A program made the position numbers and the translations under genes. DNA of 64,000 nucleotides. It comes from Saprospiraceae bacterium. Its GTDB lineage: Bacteria; Bacteroidota; Bacteroidia; Chitinophagales; Saprospiraceae. This document shows, in pieces, positions 9,555 through 19,585 of this stretch. Location of the stretch: assembly GCA_016712145.1 (NCBI GenBank), contig JADJRO010000003.1:62001-126000 (forward strand). Reading direction: 5' to 3'. A model generated the notes under the pieces. It searched no databases and was not told where the DNA came from. It saw only the letters and a program-made list of their open reading frames with translations. Within the stretch, counting starts at the first letter, position 1; each line of letters begins with the position of its first letter.

Positions 9555-10967
9555 ATGAAAACCATCGTTATCTTTTTGTTTTGCTTGATTAGTTTTTCAA
9601 TACTTCAAGCTCAAGTTAAAATTGGAGGAGCAGCAACCAATCCACATGCATCTGCTATTTTGGAATTAGACGGAGGCACCACGCGCGGCTTGTTAATGCC
9701 ACGTATGACGACTGCCAACATGAATGCCATAGCCAGTCCGGCGGAGGGCTTGATGATTTATAATACAACGGATAAAGCTACTTATATCCGTACCAACAAT
9801 GCTTGGGTTAAAGTTGGAAGTGGATCCGGATTTGCATTGCCTTATGATGGACAGGTTAATGCACCAAATATTCCAGCATTTAGCGTTTGGAATATTGGAA
9901 ATGCGGGTACAGGTATTTTTGGTAAAACTTCTGTTGGAAGCAATGGAGGCGCAGGGGTGCATGGCGATGCTACAATTCTAGGATCCTATGGTATTAAAGG
10001 TACTGGACTAGACGGAATAGGAGGTTATTTTAGTTCAACAAACAAATATTCATTGGTTACAAACAAAGGAAACGTAGGTTTTGGTACACTAACTCCTACC
10101 AATGCCTTTGTAGAAGTAAATGCACTCAATACAAATGCAACTACCATGATGTTGTTAGATGAAAATCCTACGATTCAATTGAGTAATTCAGGGGGTAACA
10201 GCGGGGTCATTAATAAGGGATTTCTGCAAGTTTCAAATCACGACTTAAAAATTGGAACAAATTTCGAAAATTCATTAGGACAATTCATCATTCGCACAGG
10301 TGGCGTGGATCGCGTTTTTGTGTGGAGTAATGGTTATACTCGTATTCCTGGAAATGTAGGTATCCTGAGTCGTGTTGGCATTGGTACAGATTCAGCAAAA
10401 GCCAAACTGGAAATCAACGCATTAAATACTTCCGATCCTGTTTTGGTTTTAAATGATGAATCGCCTACTATATTTTTTCAAAATGCCGGGGTTGATAAAG
10501 GATTTGTTCAAGTCGCCGGAAATGATTTAAAAATAGGAAATCCATTCTCCAATTCTGATGGAAAATTTATTATACGTACAGGCGGAACGGATCGCGTTTT
10601 TGTTGACAATAATGGCAATGTGGCCATCGGAAGTTCGCAAGTTGCAAATGGCTATCGACTCAGTATAAATGGAAGAGTGATTGCGGAAGAAATGCGCATT
10701 CAAAACAGCACTGCATGGCCGGACTACGTATTTAAATCAGACTATCACTTATTGTCACTTGCAGAAACGAAAGCGTTTATCTCAAGAAACAATCGCTTGC
10801 CTGGAATTCCAGCCGCAGCTGAAATTGAAAAGGAAGGCATCCCAGTAGGAAAAATGCAAACGTTGATGATGGAAAAAATTGAAGAACTCACTTTGCATTT
10901 AATTAAAGCTCAAGAGCAAATCGAACACCTGCAAAAAGAAGTACAAAAATTATCAACGAACAAATAA
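9555..10967 (+). CDS. Secreted fibre-like surface protein with internal duplication
   Basis: This 470-residue protein has a signal peptide ending at LQAQ. The N-terminal region resembles other Bacteroidota surface proteins that begin with HASAILELD and GLLMPRM. A duplicated segment follows: residues about 185-270 and 285-360 share the pattern NALNT, DE(N/S)PTI, KGF(L/V)QV, DLKIG, KFIIRTGG and DRVFV. The C-terminus has the short SLAETKAFISRNNRLPG region and a terminal coiled coil (EKIEELTLHLIKAQEQIEHL), like the chaperone-type tail of fibre proteins (peptidase S74-like), but the catalytic Ser/Lys pair is not evident. It is probably a trimeric surface protein. It sits 25 bp before the next gene of the same operon. 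Confidence 0.7.
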   Translation: MKTIVIFLFCLISFSILQAQVKIGGAATNPHASAILELDGGTTRGLLMPRMTTANMNAIASPAEGLMIYNTTDKATYIRTNNAWVKVGSGSGFALPYDGQVNAPNIPAFSVWNIGNAGTGIFGKTSVGSNGGAGVHGDATILGSYGIKGTGLDGIGGYFSSTNKYSLVTNKGNVGFGTLTPTNAFVEVNALNTNATTMMLLDENPTIQLSNSGGNSGVINKGFLQVSNHDLKIGTNFENSLGQFIIRTGGVDRVFVWSNGYTRIPGNVGILSRVGIGTDSAKAKLEINALNTSDPVLVLNDESPTIFFQNAGVDKGFVQVAGNDLKIGNPFSNSDGKFIIRTGGTDRVFVDNNGNVAIGSSQVANGYRLSINGRVIAEEMRIQNSTAWPDYVFKSDYHLLSLAETKAFISRNNRLPGIPAAAEIEKEGIPVGKMQTLMMEKIEELTLHLIKAQEQIEHLQKEVQKLSTNK

Positions 10968-10992
10968 TGGGTTAACACTCAAATTCATAAAA

Positions 10993-13956
10993 ATGAAAAA
11001 GATATTATTCTTTATGGTATTCATTTATTCTACTTGTGTATTTGCACAACCTGCAACCATTCCACAAGCATTAAAAATGGAACTGTCAGATAAAAATTCT
11101 TTGCAAGGCATCATGGAAACTGTTTATAATTATTATGGTTTCAAGTTGGGTGAAGCATTAGATAGTACAATACAATCAAAAATTGACAGGAAAGTAAAAC
11201 GATCATTGAAGCAATGGAATCGGTGGGCTTATTTTATGTCAAGTCGAACAGGACCCAATGGGGAATTGGTAGATATAAATTCAATGTGGCAAAAAAACAG
11301 TACACGGGATCAGGAGCCTATAAAAAACCTACAACAATCAATTGCCAGTACCGGAAATTGGGAATTAGTAGGACCAACGAATGTACATTATGGACATCAA
11401 CGCCAAATTGGGGTTGGTAGAATGGATCGCATCGTTTTCCATCCCACCGATGCTGACATTTATTATGTCGCTAGTGGTGAAGGAGGACTTTGGAGAACGA
11501 CAAATGGTGGTAGTACCTATTCCTGTCTTACGGATCATTTGCCTTTGATGGGTGTGAGCGGGATTGTTGTAGATTATAATAGCCCAACTACAATTTATAT
11601 TCTTACTGGAAATGGGGATAATGCTGGATGTTGCAATGTAGGCAACTCTGGTTATGCCCATAGCAGTCAGGGTGTATTTAAATCTACTGATAATGGTAAA
11701 AATTGGAAACTTACCGGACAATTGACAACGCCTGGTAAATATGTTGGCTATCAGTTGGTGCAGAATCCGTCTAATCCATCAATGTTACTTGCGGCTACAA
11801 GCAAAGGTGTATTTCGCACGACTGATGGCGGAGCTAATTGGACAAGAACTTCTACAAATGATGTTTATCATGATGTCAAATTTAAACCAAATGATGGAAG
11901 CATCGCTTATTGTGTAGGTATCGTTGACGATAAAATGACATTCTTTTATTCTACCAATAGTGGTGCTTCTTGGATGGCTGCAAACTTTGATAAATCAATA
12001 GACAATGCCAATAGGTGCAGCATAGGGGTCTCTCCGGCAAATGACGATAAAGTTTGTCTGATATGCGGGCCGGGTAGCCTTCCGGGAGGGAAATATACCG
12101 GTTGTTTTGTGAGTACGGATGAAGGAAAAAACTTCAAACGGAAAAATAACAGTCCAGATATCTATTATAATAGTGAAGATAAAAGTGGTGATCAATCGAG
12201 TTATGATAATTGCATAACAGTAAAACCTTCTGATGCAGATATTATTATCACCGGTGGTTTAGTCGTATTTAAATCTGGGAATGGTGGAAACAGCATTGGT
12301 CAAATTACGCGTTATGAAGACGGTATAGCTTCGGAACGAGATGATTATATTCATCCAGATGTACATGCTGTTGAATATAATCCTTTAGATAATAAATTGT
12401 ATGCTTGTACGGATGGTGGAGTCTATATGAGTACAAATGATGGAGCATCCTGGAGTCGCCGATTCAACGGCTTGGCAACAGCTCAGATTTTCCATATGTC
12501 TAAATTAGATGGCAGCAGTACGCAGTTTATGTTTGGAAATCAAGACAATGGTATCCATACAAGATATAGTGACAATTCTGATTTTACTCAATCTGTAGGT
12601 GGAGATGGATTTGATATGGATTTTTTTGATAATACCAATAATCGGTTTTTTGGTGTGGTTAATAGTACAGTATATAAATATTATACAGAAGGTCTTACCG
12701 ATAAAGAATTAATGAATTTTGCCCCTAACTTTTTTCCATCCATGGCCAAACATTTATCAGATGATGATCTAGTATTTATTGGAAATCCTGGTAAGGCTCA
12801 AATCCATTTTTATGATCTGGATGGCATAGATGATATTACAACTTACAATATACCTGCGAGTTGGTATATACGCCAAGCACCGTCCAATACAAGTCGTTTG
12901 TATGTTGCCGGTGAGAAATCGGCTTTTAAAGCAAAAGGTGGTAAAATACACCGATACGATGGAGATGGTGATTGGACTCGATTAGATAATAAATTTGGCT
13001 TTCCAGACATGGACACCTTAAATGTTCGCATCACCTGTATTGCAGTGCACCCTACAGATCACGACAGGGTTTGGGTAAGCATGGGAGGATTCTATGATGG
13101 ATTAAAAGTTTTTTATAGCAATACAGGAGGTTTATTTTGGGATAATATTACTGGCTCATTACCTAACCTACCAATTAATAGTTTGGTGGTTGATGCAAAC
13201 GGGAATTTATACGCAGGAGGTGATGACGGTGTATTTTATCGGGGTGCTGGTTGGGCAGATTGGAAACCTTTTTATAATGGCCTTCCAAGAGTACCTGTTA
13301 CAGATTTAATTATTACAGCGAATAATTATGTGTACGCATCTACATTTGGACGCAGCGCTTGGCGTAGTGAGTTGTATAGTGATTGTCCAACTAATTTAGA
13401 CATTTCTGGAACTCAAAACGGTCAGAAATTTTATGAAGCATCTGGTAAAATTTCTACAACTGGTAAAAGTATGGGTGGAGCAGGTACGGAAGTGTTTTAC
13501 AGAGCGGGCGATCGGGTGGATTTGAAAGAAGGTTTTGAAGGTGGCAATGCTAGTGAATTAAAAATTTATAATGGTCCTTGTAACAGTGGTATTCCAACAT
13601 TATTTAAAAGGACAAATACCGGAGATTTAAATTTAGCATCTTACCGAACTGCATTGCTACCTAAGGAAAATAATATGGAATTTCCATTTGCCTATATTCG
13701 AAATTGGTCTAAAAAAGAAACTCTGGTAAACTTTAAAATTGAAATTGTTAAGGAAGGCGAAGTCAGTCTGGTGTTAACAAATAAAGAGGGTACAATGAAC
13801 AGAGCATTATGGAGAGGATCTGCAGTAGGAAAAAATCTTGCACCATTGAATATCCCTGAATTAATGGATCAACAATGTACTGTTTTGCTTTTCCATAATG
13901 ACGTGTTAGTACATTGGCAGGATTTAAATTCTAAAATTCTTAATCCGACAAAATAA
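10993..13956 (+). CDS. Secreted BNR/Asp-box beta-propeller protein
   Basis: This 987-residue protein has a signal peptide (CVFAQ) and a long region (about 110-790) of Asp-box motifs such as STDNGKNW, TTDGGANW, STNDGASW and STNSGASW, typical of sortilin/xyloglucanase-like double propellers. Near residues 800-880 a segment (GQKFYEASGKI, YRAGDRVDLKEGFEGG) resembles the three-coathanger-stack adhesion domain. No classical T9SS type A motif ends the protein, although its tail is beta-rich. No catalytic residues can be assigned, so an enzymatic role such as glycan hydrolysis is not demonstrated. It belongs to the 8317-15094 operon, with 7 bp to the next gene. Confidence 0.75.
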   Translation: MKKILFFMVFIYSTCVFAQPATIPQALKMELSDKNSLQGIMETVYNYYGFKLGEALDSTIQSKIDRKVKRSLKQWNRWAYFMSSRTGPNGELVDINSMWQKNSTRDQEPIKNLQQSIASTGNWELVGPTNVHYGHQRQIGVGRMDRIVFHPTDADIYYVASGEGGLWRTTNGGSTYSCLTDHLPLMGVSGIVVDYNSPTTIYILTGNGDNAGCCNVGNSGYAHSSQGVFKSTDNGKNWKLTGQLTTPGKYVGYQLVQNPSNPSMLLAATSKGVFRTTDGGANWTRTSTNDVYHDVKFKPNDGSIAYCVGIVDDKMTFFYSTNSGASWMAANFDKSIDNANRCSIGVSPANDDKVCLICGPGSLPGGKYTGCFVSTDEGKNFKRKNNSPDIYYNSEDKSGDQSSYDNCITVKPSDADIIITGGLVVFKSGNGGNSIGQITRYEDGIASERDDYIHPDVHAVEYNPLDNKLYACTDGGVYMSTNDGASWSRRFNGLATAQIFHMSKLDGSSTQFMFGNQDNGIHTRYSDNSDFTQSVGGDGFDMDFFDNTNNRFFGVVNSTVYKYYTEGLTDKELMNFAPNFFPSMAKHLSDDDLVFIGNPGKAQIHFYDLDGIDDITTYNIPASWYIRQAPSNTSRLYVAGEKSAFKAKGGKIHRYDGDGDWTRLDNKFGFPDMDTLNVRITCIAVHPTDHDRVWVSMGGFYDGLKVFYSNTGGLFWDNITGSLPNLPINSLVVDANGNLYAGGDDGVFYRGAGWADWKPFYNGLPRVPVTDLIITANNYVYASTFGRSAWRSELYSDCPTNLDISGTQNGQKFYEASGKISTTGKSMGGAGTEVFYRAGDRVDLKEGFEGGNASELKIYNGPCNSGIPTLFKRTNTGDLNLASYRTALLPKENNMEFPFAYIRNWSKKETLVNFKIEIVKEGEVSLVLTNKEGTMNRALWRGSAVGKNLAPLNIPELMDQQCTVLLFHNDVLVHWQDLNSKILNPTK

Positions 13957-13963
13957 AATTAAA

Positions 13964-15094
13964 ATGAAAAACGTATTGCTAAGTTTTATATTACTTCTTG
14001 CAATTTATAAATTAAACGCACAACAAAACATTGTGATTCTATCGGGCACTTCTATTACCACAGCGAATAATGCAGTGCTTGTATTTGAAAATTGCAATTT
14101 GAGCAATTCCAGTATCAATGTCAACTTTACTAATGCATTGTTGACGGAAAGTGGGAATTTAAATACAACTATCGGTGGCACAGGGGTACTGAATTTTAAA
14201 CAACTCACTATGAATAAACCTGCTGCAAGCTTAAAAATGATAAATGATCTTACGATTCAGGATAAACTAATTTTTCAATCTGGAAATGTAGATTTAAATG
14301 GACACATCCTTGAGTTGGCTCCTTTGGCCTTGTTGATCGGAGAAAAAGGAACCAGTCGGCTTGTTGGAGATAATGGAGGATTTGCAGCTATAAACGTGAT
14401 TATGAATAATCCCAATTTGCAAAATCCTGGAAATCTAGGTTTGAGTGTTACGTCAAGTGCCGATATGGGAACTGTAAGCATCTTGCGTGGACATAAAATT
14501 CAATCACAAGGAGGCTTGCCCTTTAGCATTAAAAGAAATTATGCAATTGAATCAAACAATGGTGAAAATTTCAACGGTCTGATGCGATTTGCATATTTCG
14601 ATGAAGAATTGGCCGGGATTGATGAATCCGTATTGCAAATCTGGAGCAGTATCGATGCAGCAAATTGGATTAACAGAGGCTATACATCAAAAGATCAAAC
14701 ACTTAATTATTTGCAATCAAACAATTTATCAAAATTGGAGTGGTTTACCATGAGCGATCCAACACCAGGAATTGGTACGGATCCTATTTTCGAGCAGAGA
14801 GTGTATGTGAGTAAAAATGATGCAGACCAATTTAAGTTGGAAGCCCAACTAAGTCCGAATCCAATCAAACAAAATGAGCAAGTTTGGATAGAACTAACCG
14901 TTAACCGCGAGGCAAAGGGTAGGATTCAAATTTTAAATGCTGTTGGCAAACAAATAAAAAGCAATCCAATTTTTGTAAAGGTGGGGGCACAAAGAATGCA
15001 ATTAAATACAAGTGAATTTTTACCAGGCTTATACCTGATTCAATTAACCTTTGACGAAGGGTGCAATAAGATTTTGAAATTGCAAGTTCATTAA
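13964..15094 (+). CDS. Secreted protein with T9SS type A sorting domain
   Basis: This 376-residue protein has an N-terminal signal peptide (KLNAQ). The middle is a beta-rich region with parallel-strand-like repeats (TLQDKLIFQSGNVDLNGH type) found in secreted Bacteroidota proteins of unknown role. The last 80 or so residues form a T9SS type A sorting domain: LSPNPIKQNEQVWIEL, QILNAVGKQI and FLPGLYLIQL, with the PNP and PG(L/I)Y landmarks. It should be exported by T9SS and anchored or released at the surface. It is the last gene of the operon and is followed by a strong hairpin at 15131-15165. Confidence 0.82.
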   Translation: MKNVLLSFILLLAIYKLNAQQNIVILSGTSITTANNAVLVFENCNLSNSSINVNFTNALLTESGNLNTTIGGTGVLNFKQLTMNKPAASLKMINDLTIQDKLIFQSGNVDLNGHILELAPLALLIGEKGTSRLVGDNGGFAAINVIMNNPNLQNPGNLGLSVTSSADMGTVSILRGHKIQSQGGLPFSIKRNYAIESNNGENFNGLMRFAYFDEELAGIDESVLQIWSSIDAANWINRGYTSKDQTLNYLQSNNLSKLEWFTMSDPTPGIGTDPIFEQRVYVSKNDADQFKLEAQLSPNPIKQNEQVWIELTVNREAKGRIQILNAVGKQIKSNPIFVKVGAQRMQLNTSEFLPGLYLIQLTFDEGCNKILKLQVH

Positions 15095-15130
15095 AATATG
15101 TAAGTTTTAAAGAATAAAGTGCAATCTTAT

Positions 15131-15165
15131 GTAAAAGCGTCTTTGCATTGCAAAGACGCTTTTAC
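15131..15165 (+). terminator. Perfect 17-bp inverted repeat terminator
   Basis: GTAAAAGCGTCTTTGCA at 15131-15147 is exactly mirrored by TGCAAAGACGCTTTTAC at 15149-15165 around one central base, 37 bases after the stop of the operon's last gene. The folded stem has T-rich flanks and could terminate in both directions. Confidence 0.8.
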
Positions 15166-15623
15166 TTTAACTAAAATTTACAAGTGCTTGAATCTATTTA
15201 AATACGGGCATTCAGTTATTAAAGGATTGCTTTTACAAAACCCCAATTAATTCCTTTTACAAATTAATTTTAATACCTTATATACAGTAATATTATTGGA
15301 GTGAGATAATATAAATTCCTGTCTAAGCCGTTTTTAGAGAAGTTCTAATGGAAATAATTCAACAAACTACTTGCTTAATTGGGATTATTTTGTTAACTTG
15401 CCGATATATTCTAATAAATGCAACTAAAAGTTGAATAGTACTGTTAGAATAAATAGATATGATGGGGCTTTTTCGAATCCATTCTTTTACCCTAAATCTG
15501 ATTTAAGTCCACATCATAAACAGAAATTCCTGTCTTAGGTTTTAGCTATCGGCAAACTTTATAGAGCGTTTTTCTTTATTTAAAATCAGCAGGATAGAAT
15601 TTAATGAGTTTAAAATTGAATTT
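15166..15623. other. Intergenic stretch without recognisable gene
   Basis: About 460 AT-rich bases between the operon terminator and the small Lys-rich gene. I see no coding frame with credible composition, no RNA gene and no repeat of note. It probably holds the promoter of the 15624-19440 gene group. Confidence 0.5.
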
Positions 15624-15794
15624 ATGAGTAAAGATAAAGGTACTAAAAATGTTAAAAAATTGCCGGCAGACAAATCTTCTGGTAAAGGTAAAGTGTTATC
15701 AGATTATAAATCTGAGGGCAAAGGATTGAGTAAATCACCTGTTGTTGATGCTTTTATTCCTAAGAATGATCAAAAATCAGGATCTAAGAAATAA
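15624..15794 (+). CDS. Small lysine-rich protein (56 aa)
   Basis: An ATG at 15624 opens a 56-residue frame ending TAA at 15792-15794. The product is very basic and hydrophilic, with about 15 Lys, many Ser and Gly and no Cys or Trp (starts MSKDKGTKNV, ends QKSGSKK), so it is probably disordered and may bind nucleic acid or act as a structural peptide. It lies about 235 bp before the GH130 gene on the same strand and may be co-transcribed. I do not recognise a family. The composition is coherent and unlike random AT-rich sequence. Confidence 0.55.
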   Translation: MSKDKGTKNVKKLPADKSSGKGKVLSDYKSEGKGLSKSPVVDAFIPKNDQKSGSKK

Positions 15795-16030
15795 TCTTTG
15801 TTTTTGATTTTAGCAAGTTAAATTGGACACAAACAATTTATTATAGCTTTCCAACATTCCAGTTAAAGTAATGGTTTTATACTGATTGTCTTGTTTATTG
15901 TTGGAACCTATCTTTAGGAATTAATAAAAATTCGACTGAATACGTATCTGAAATTTTAGGATGCTATCAGAGCTTCTTGACATTCTTATGAATGTAGTCG
16001 AGAAAAAATTTATAAATACAACACCCATAA

Positions 16031-17086
16031 ATGGTCCAATTAACAAAACACGGCGTCCTTTTAAATAAAACCAGCTTAGGTTTTGAAAACGAAGGCGTTT
16101 TAAATCCTGCTGCAATACGAGTCGGTGAAAACGTTCACATGTTTTATAGAGCCGTTAGCAAGGGAAATTATTCCAGTATTGGATATTGCATGTTAAATGG
16201 ACCGCTCACAGTAGTGGAACGTTTAGATTCGCCTCTATTGTATCCTCAATCAGAAGCAGAGTCGCATGGAATTGAAGATCCTAGAATTTCTAAAATTGAG
16301 GATACCTATTATTTATGTTACACAGCATATAATGGTGTGAATGCATTGGGTTCATTAGCCACTTCTAAAGATTTAAAGCAATTTACAAAATATGGATTAA
16401 TTGTACCTCAATTCAATTATGATGAATTTAGGCACCTCGCAACTTGTAAAGGAAAAATAAATGAAAAATATGCTCGTTACAATGAAAATTATCATACAGG
16501 TACTGTTGTAGAGAAAGGCACATTGCTTTGGGATAAAAATGTTATGTTCTTTCCGCGACGCATTCGAGGTCAGTTGGTATTTATCCACCGGGTTCGACCG
16601 GATATTCAAATTGTTAGTATTAATGAACTATCAGATTTGACCCATGAATTTTGGGAAAATTATTTTATCAATTTAAATGATAATATTGTTCTTCGCTCAA
16701 AATACAAACATGAAGTAAGTTATATAGGAGGAGGTTGTCCACCCATTGAAACCACAGAGGGTTGGTTGCTAATTTATCATGGAGTTCACGACACCAATAA
16801 AGGTTATGTGTACACAGCCTGTGCTGCACTACTTGATTTAAATAATCCAAAAATTGAAATTGCCCGCTTGCCATATCCTTTATTTAAACCCGAACATGAT
16901 TGGGAATTAAAAGGGGAAGTAAATAATGTTTGTTTTCCAACTGGGTGTGTCCTGTTTGACAATACCCTGTACATATATTATGGTGCCGCTGATGAGCGCA
17001 TTGCTTGTGCATCGGTTAATCTTGATGAACTTTTAAATGAACTCCTATTAAACAAAACTACACATGAAATCGCAAAACTCATTTAG
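16031..17086 (+). CDS. GH130-family glycosidase/mannoside phosphorylase
   Basis: This 351-residue protein has the five-bladed propeller pattern of GH130: an early NPAA segment, the SHGIEDPR motif with the presumed general-acid Asp83, YTAYNG, an R-rich segment (FFPRRIRGQLVFIHR) and the late GGGCPPIET and IYYGAADERIACA motifs. Family members phosphorolyse or hydrolyse beta-1,2- or beta-1,4-linked mannosides. No signal peptide is seen, so it should act in the cytoplasm. Its last 23 bases overlap the start of the GT4 gene, indicating translational coupling and a joint role in mannose-containing oligosaccharide metabolism. The exact linkage specificity is not readable here. Confidence 0.85.
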   Translation: MVQLTKHGVLLNKTSLGFENEGVLNPAAIRVGENVHMFYRAVSKGNYSSIGYCMLNGPLTVVERLDSPLLYPQSEAESHGIEDPRISKIEDTYYLCYTAYNGVNALGSLATSKDLKQFTKYGLIVPQFNYDEFRHLATCKGKINEKYARYNENYHTGTVVEKGTLLWDKNVMFFPRRIRGQLVFIHRVRPDIQIVSINELSDLTHEFWENYFINLNDNIVLRSKYKHEVSYIGGGCPPIETTEGWLLIYHGVHDTNKGYVYTACAALLDLNNPKIEIARLPYPLFKPEHDWELKGEVNNVCFPTGCVLFDNTLYIYYGAADERIACASVNLDELLNELLLNKTTHEIAKLI

Positions 17087-19100
17087 TGAGACCAAGTTGA
17101 TTGAAACTAATTTTACGCAATTACCTGATTTCATTGAGCCAATACCGGTACTTCAAAAGGTGATTTTACCAGAAATTGTCTGTATCTCTTCTTATCCTCC
17201 GAGAGAATGTGGAATTGCGACGTATTCTCAGGATTTAGTTAAGTCCATTATCAATAAATTCAGCAACTCATTTACAATTAGCATTTGTGCTTTGCAAGAT
17301 GGTTTTAATGATTTCAAATATTCTGAAGAGGTTCGCTATAAATTGAACACAAGCGATGCTGAAAATTATGAATCACTTGCTAAGCAACTAAATTCCAATG
17401 ATCGAATTCATCTGGTAATGCTTCAACATGAATTTGGTTTTTTCCAAGGGGTCGGCGAAATGGATTTATTACAATTTATGTACAGTTTAAATAAACCAAT
17501 TATCATAGTATTTCATACCGTCCTGCCAAGGCCATCCGAAAAATTGAGACTCAGCGTTCAGCGCATTGCAGCAATCTGTAAATCTATCGTTGTGATGACA
17601 AATAATTCAGCGAAAGTGCTGCACCAGGATTATAAGGTTTCGGAGCGGAAAATAAATGTAATTGAACATGGAACGCATTTGGTCCCGCACTTAAGTAAAG
17701 ATTTATTAAAGACAAAATACAAGCTAAAAGGGAAAAAAGTATTGAGTACTTTTGGATTGATTAGCTCTGGCAAAGGAATTGAAACCACATTAAATGCACT
17801 TCCGGAAATTATAAAATATAATCCAGATGTCGTTTTTTTAGCAATTGGAAAAACACATCCTGGTGTCATTCAATCTGAAGGAGAGAAATACAGAAATTCA
17901 CTTGAACAAAAAGTAATCGATTTGGGTTTGGAAGCTCATGTGAAATTCATTAATAGCTACCTTCCTTTGCAGCAATTGTTGGAATATCTTCAATTAACGG
18001 ATATTTATCTTTTTACTTCAAAAGATCCTGAACAAGCTGTAAGTGGAACCTTTTCATATGCGATGAGTTGCGCTTGCCCAATTGTATCTACTCCAATTCC
18101 GCATGCTATGGAAGTATTAAGAGAGGATACAGGAATTATTATTGACTTTCAAAGTAATGTGCAATTAGCACAGGCTGTAAATTTTTTATTGAAAGATGAG
18201 TTGCTTCGGAAAAACTTTAGTTCAAATACCCTTCAACGCATAGTACCAACAAATTGGGATAATGCAGCAATTTCTTATGGTAGATTATTTCAAAAAACAG
18301 TTGGTAAAAAAATCAAAGTATTGCCTAAATCCCTCCTTGAGATAGGTAAGAATATAACAGATCCGTCACTACAACCCATTTTAGAGTTGGAATTTAGGAT
18401 ACCAAAAATAAATCTGGATCATGTAAAAAAACTCACAACAGAATTTGGTATGATCCAGTTTTCTAAAATCAATAAGCCAGATATTGAATCAGGATTTACA
18501 CTAGACGATAATGCAAGAGCTTTAGTTGCTATGAGCATGAATTATAATTCAACTAAAAATCCGGCTGATTTAAATTACATTGAAATCTATTTAAATTTTA
18601 TAAAATTCTGCTTTAGCAATGAAGGAGTGTTTCAAAATTATGTGGACAAAAATCAGCAGTTTACAAGTCAAAATGAAGAAATAAATCTATCCGATGCAAC
18701 TGGCAGGGCAATCTGGGCTTTGGGTTTTGTAAAATCATTGGAATCTGTTCTGCCTGAGTCACTCGTCAAATCAGCAGACCAAATCATTTTAAAGGCAATT
18801 CCATTAATCCAAAAGATGCATTCTCCCAGGGCAATGGCTTTTAGTATAAAAGGACTTTATTACTGGAATCAACGGGTAAAATCAAACGATATTACAACAA
18901 CCATTCAATTGCTTGCAGATCGCTTGGTTCAAATGTACCGACATGAATCAGAAGCAAGTTGGAATTGGTTTGAGTCTTACCTTACGTATGCAAACAGCAT
19001 TTTACCGGAAGCGCTCCTTTGTGCCTGGTTGGAAACTAAGAATGCAGATTATAAAACGATTGCAAAGCAATCATTTGACTTTACTTTCACTGTTATTTGA
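17064..19100 (+). CDS. GT4 glycosyltransferase with C-terminal helical domain (5' part of frameshifted gene)
   Basis: The first 678 residues include an N-terminal glycosyltransferase fold (SSYPPRECGIATYSQDL, and the GKGIETTLNALPEII donor-site region near residue 235) and a GT4-like acceptor/donor region (DPEQAVSGTFSYAMSCACPIVSTP, about 325-350). An all-helical domain follows (about 440 on: FTLDDNARALVAM, ATGRAIWALG, WNWFESYLTYAN), like (alpha/alpha)6 toroids. The frame ends prematurely near 19080; the missing end continues in the next frame (19083-19440) with homologous-looking sequence. Intact length would be about 792 residues. The role is probably mannosyl transfer coupled to the overlapping GH130 gene. 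Two missing T residues at 19080-19082 would restore a single frame. Confidence 0.82.
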   Translation: MKSQNSFSETKLIETNFTQLPDFIEPIPVLQKVILPEIVCISSYPPRECGIATYSQDLVKSIINKFSNSFTISICALQDGFNDFKYSEEVRYKLNTSDAENYESLAKQLNSNDRIHLVMLQHEFGFFQGVGEMDLLQFMYSLNKPIIIVFHTVLPRPSEKLRLSVQRIAAICKSIVVMTNNSAKVLHQDYKVSERKINVIEHGTHLVPHLSKDLLKTKYKLKGKKVLSTFGLISSGKGIETTLNALPEIIKYNPDVVFLAIGKTHPGVIQSEGEKYRNSLEQKVIDLGLEAHVKFINSYLPLQQLLEYLQLTDIYLFTSKDPEQAVSGTFSYAMSCACPIVSTPIPHAMEVLREDTGIIIDFQSNVQLAQAVNFLLKDELLRKNFSSNTLQRIVPTNWDNAAISYGRLFQKTVGKKIKVLPKSLLEIGKNITDPSLQPILELEFRIPKINLDHVKKLTTEFGMIQFSKINKPDIESGFTLDDNARALVAMSMNYNSTKNPADLNYIEIYLNFIKFCFSNEGVFQNYVDKNQQFTSQNEEINLSDATGRAIWALGFVKSLESVLPESLVKSADQIILKAIPLIQKMHSPRAMAFSIKGLYYWNQRVKSNDITTTIQLLADRLVQMYRHESEASWNWFESYLTYANSILPEALLCAWLETKNADYKTIAKQSFDFTFTVI

Positions 19101-19440
19101 AAATGATTCTATCAAAGTGATATCCAATACCAGTTGGCTTCACAAAGGTCAACAAACAGCAACCCATGGAGAACAACCGATTGATGTTGCTTATACAATT
19201 CTTGCGCTTGAGAAATTTTACAATGTTTTTGAAGACCCGGAATATTTACACAAAATGAAGAGTGCATTTAGTTGGTTCCTTGGAAAAAATCACCTCAATC
19301 AGATCATTTACAATCCCTGCACGGGAGGTTGTTTCGATGGCCTTGAAGAGAACCATGTCAATTTAAATCAGGGTGCAGAATCTACAGTTAGTTATTTAAT
19401 GGCTCGTATGACAATCCAAAATTTTAGCGATTCGGAATAA
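19083..19440 (+). pseudogene. 3' part of the GT4 gene after the frameshift
   Basis: In the frame +1 to the GT4 gene, sequence from about 19084 encodes LSLLFENDSIKV, then TSWLHKGQQTATHGEQPIDVAYT and a tail ending QNFSDSE at 19440. It continues the helical domain of the upstream product without a gap. Either the gene is truly broken or the assembly lost two T residues in the T-run at 19080-19082. No own ribosome-binding site or credible start was found at the junction. Confidence 0.7.
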
Positions 19441-19557
19441 CCTAGACGAATTACTCGAAAGTTCAATAGCCACCGGATGAAAATAAAACTCCGGGCTTGC
19501 CTTTTCCAATTGAATTAAGCAAATTTATTTGAAGTTTAAAATATTATTGACTTAGCT

Positions 19558-19565
19558 TATATTTG
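19558..19565 (+). promoter_or_regulatory. Possible -7 promoter element (TATATTTG)
   Basis: TATATTTG fits TAnnTTTG and lies 20 bases upstream of the ATG of the esterase gene at 19586. A -33 TTG at 19529-19531 is 26 bases away, longer than usual, so support is partial. Confidence 0.3.
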
Positions 19566-19585
19566 AAGATTATTCAATTATTCGG

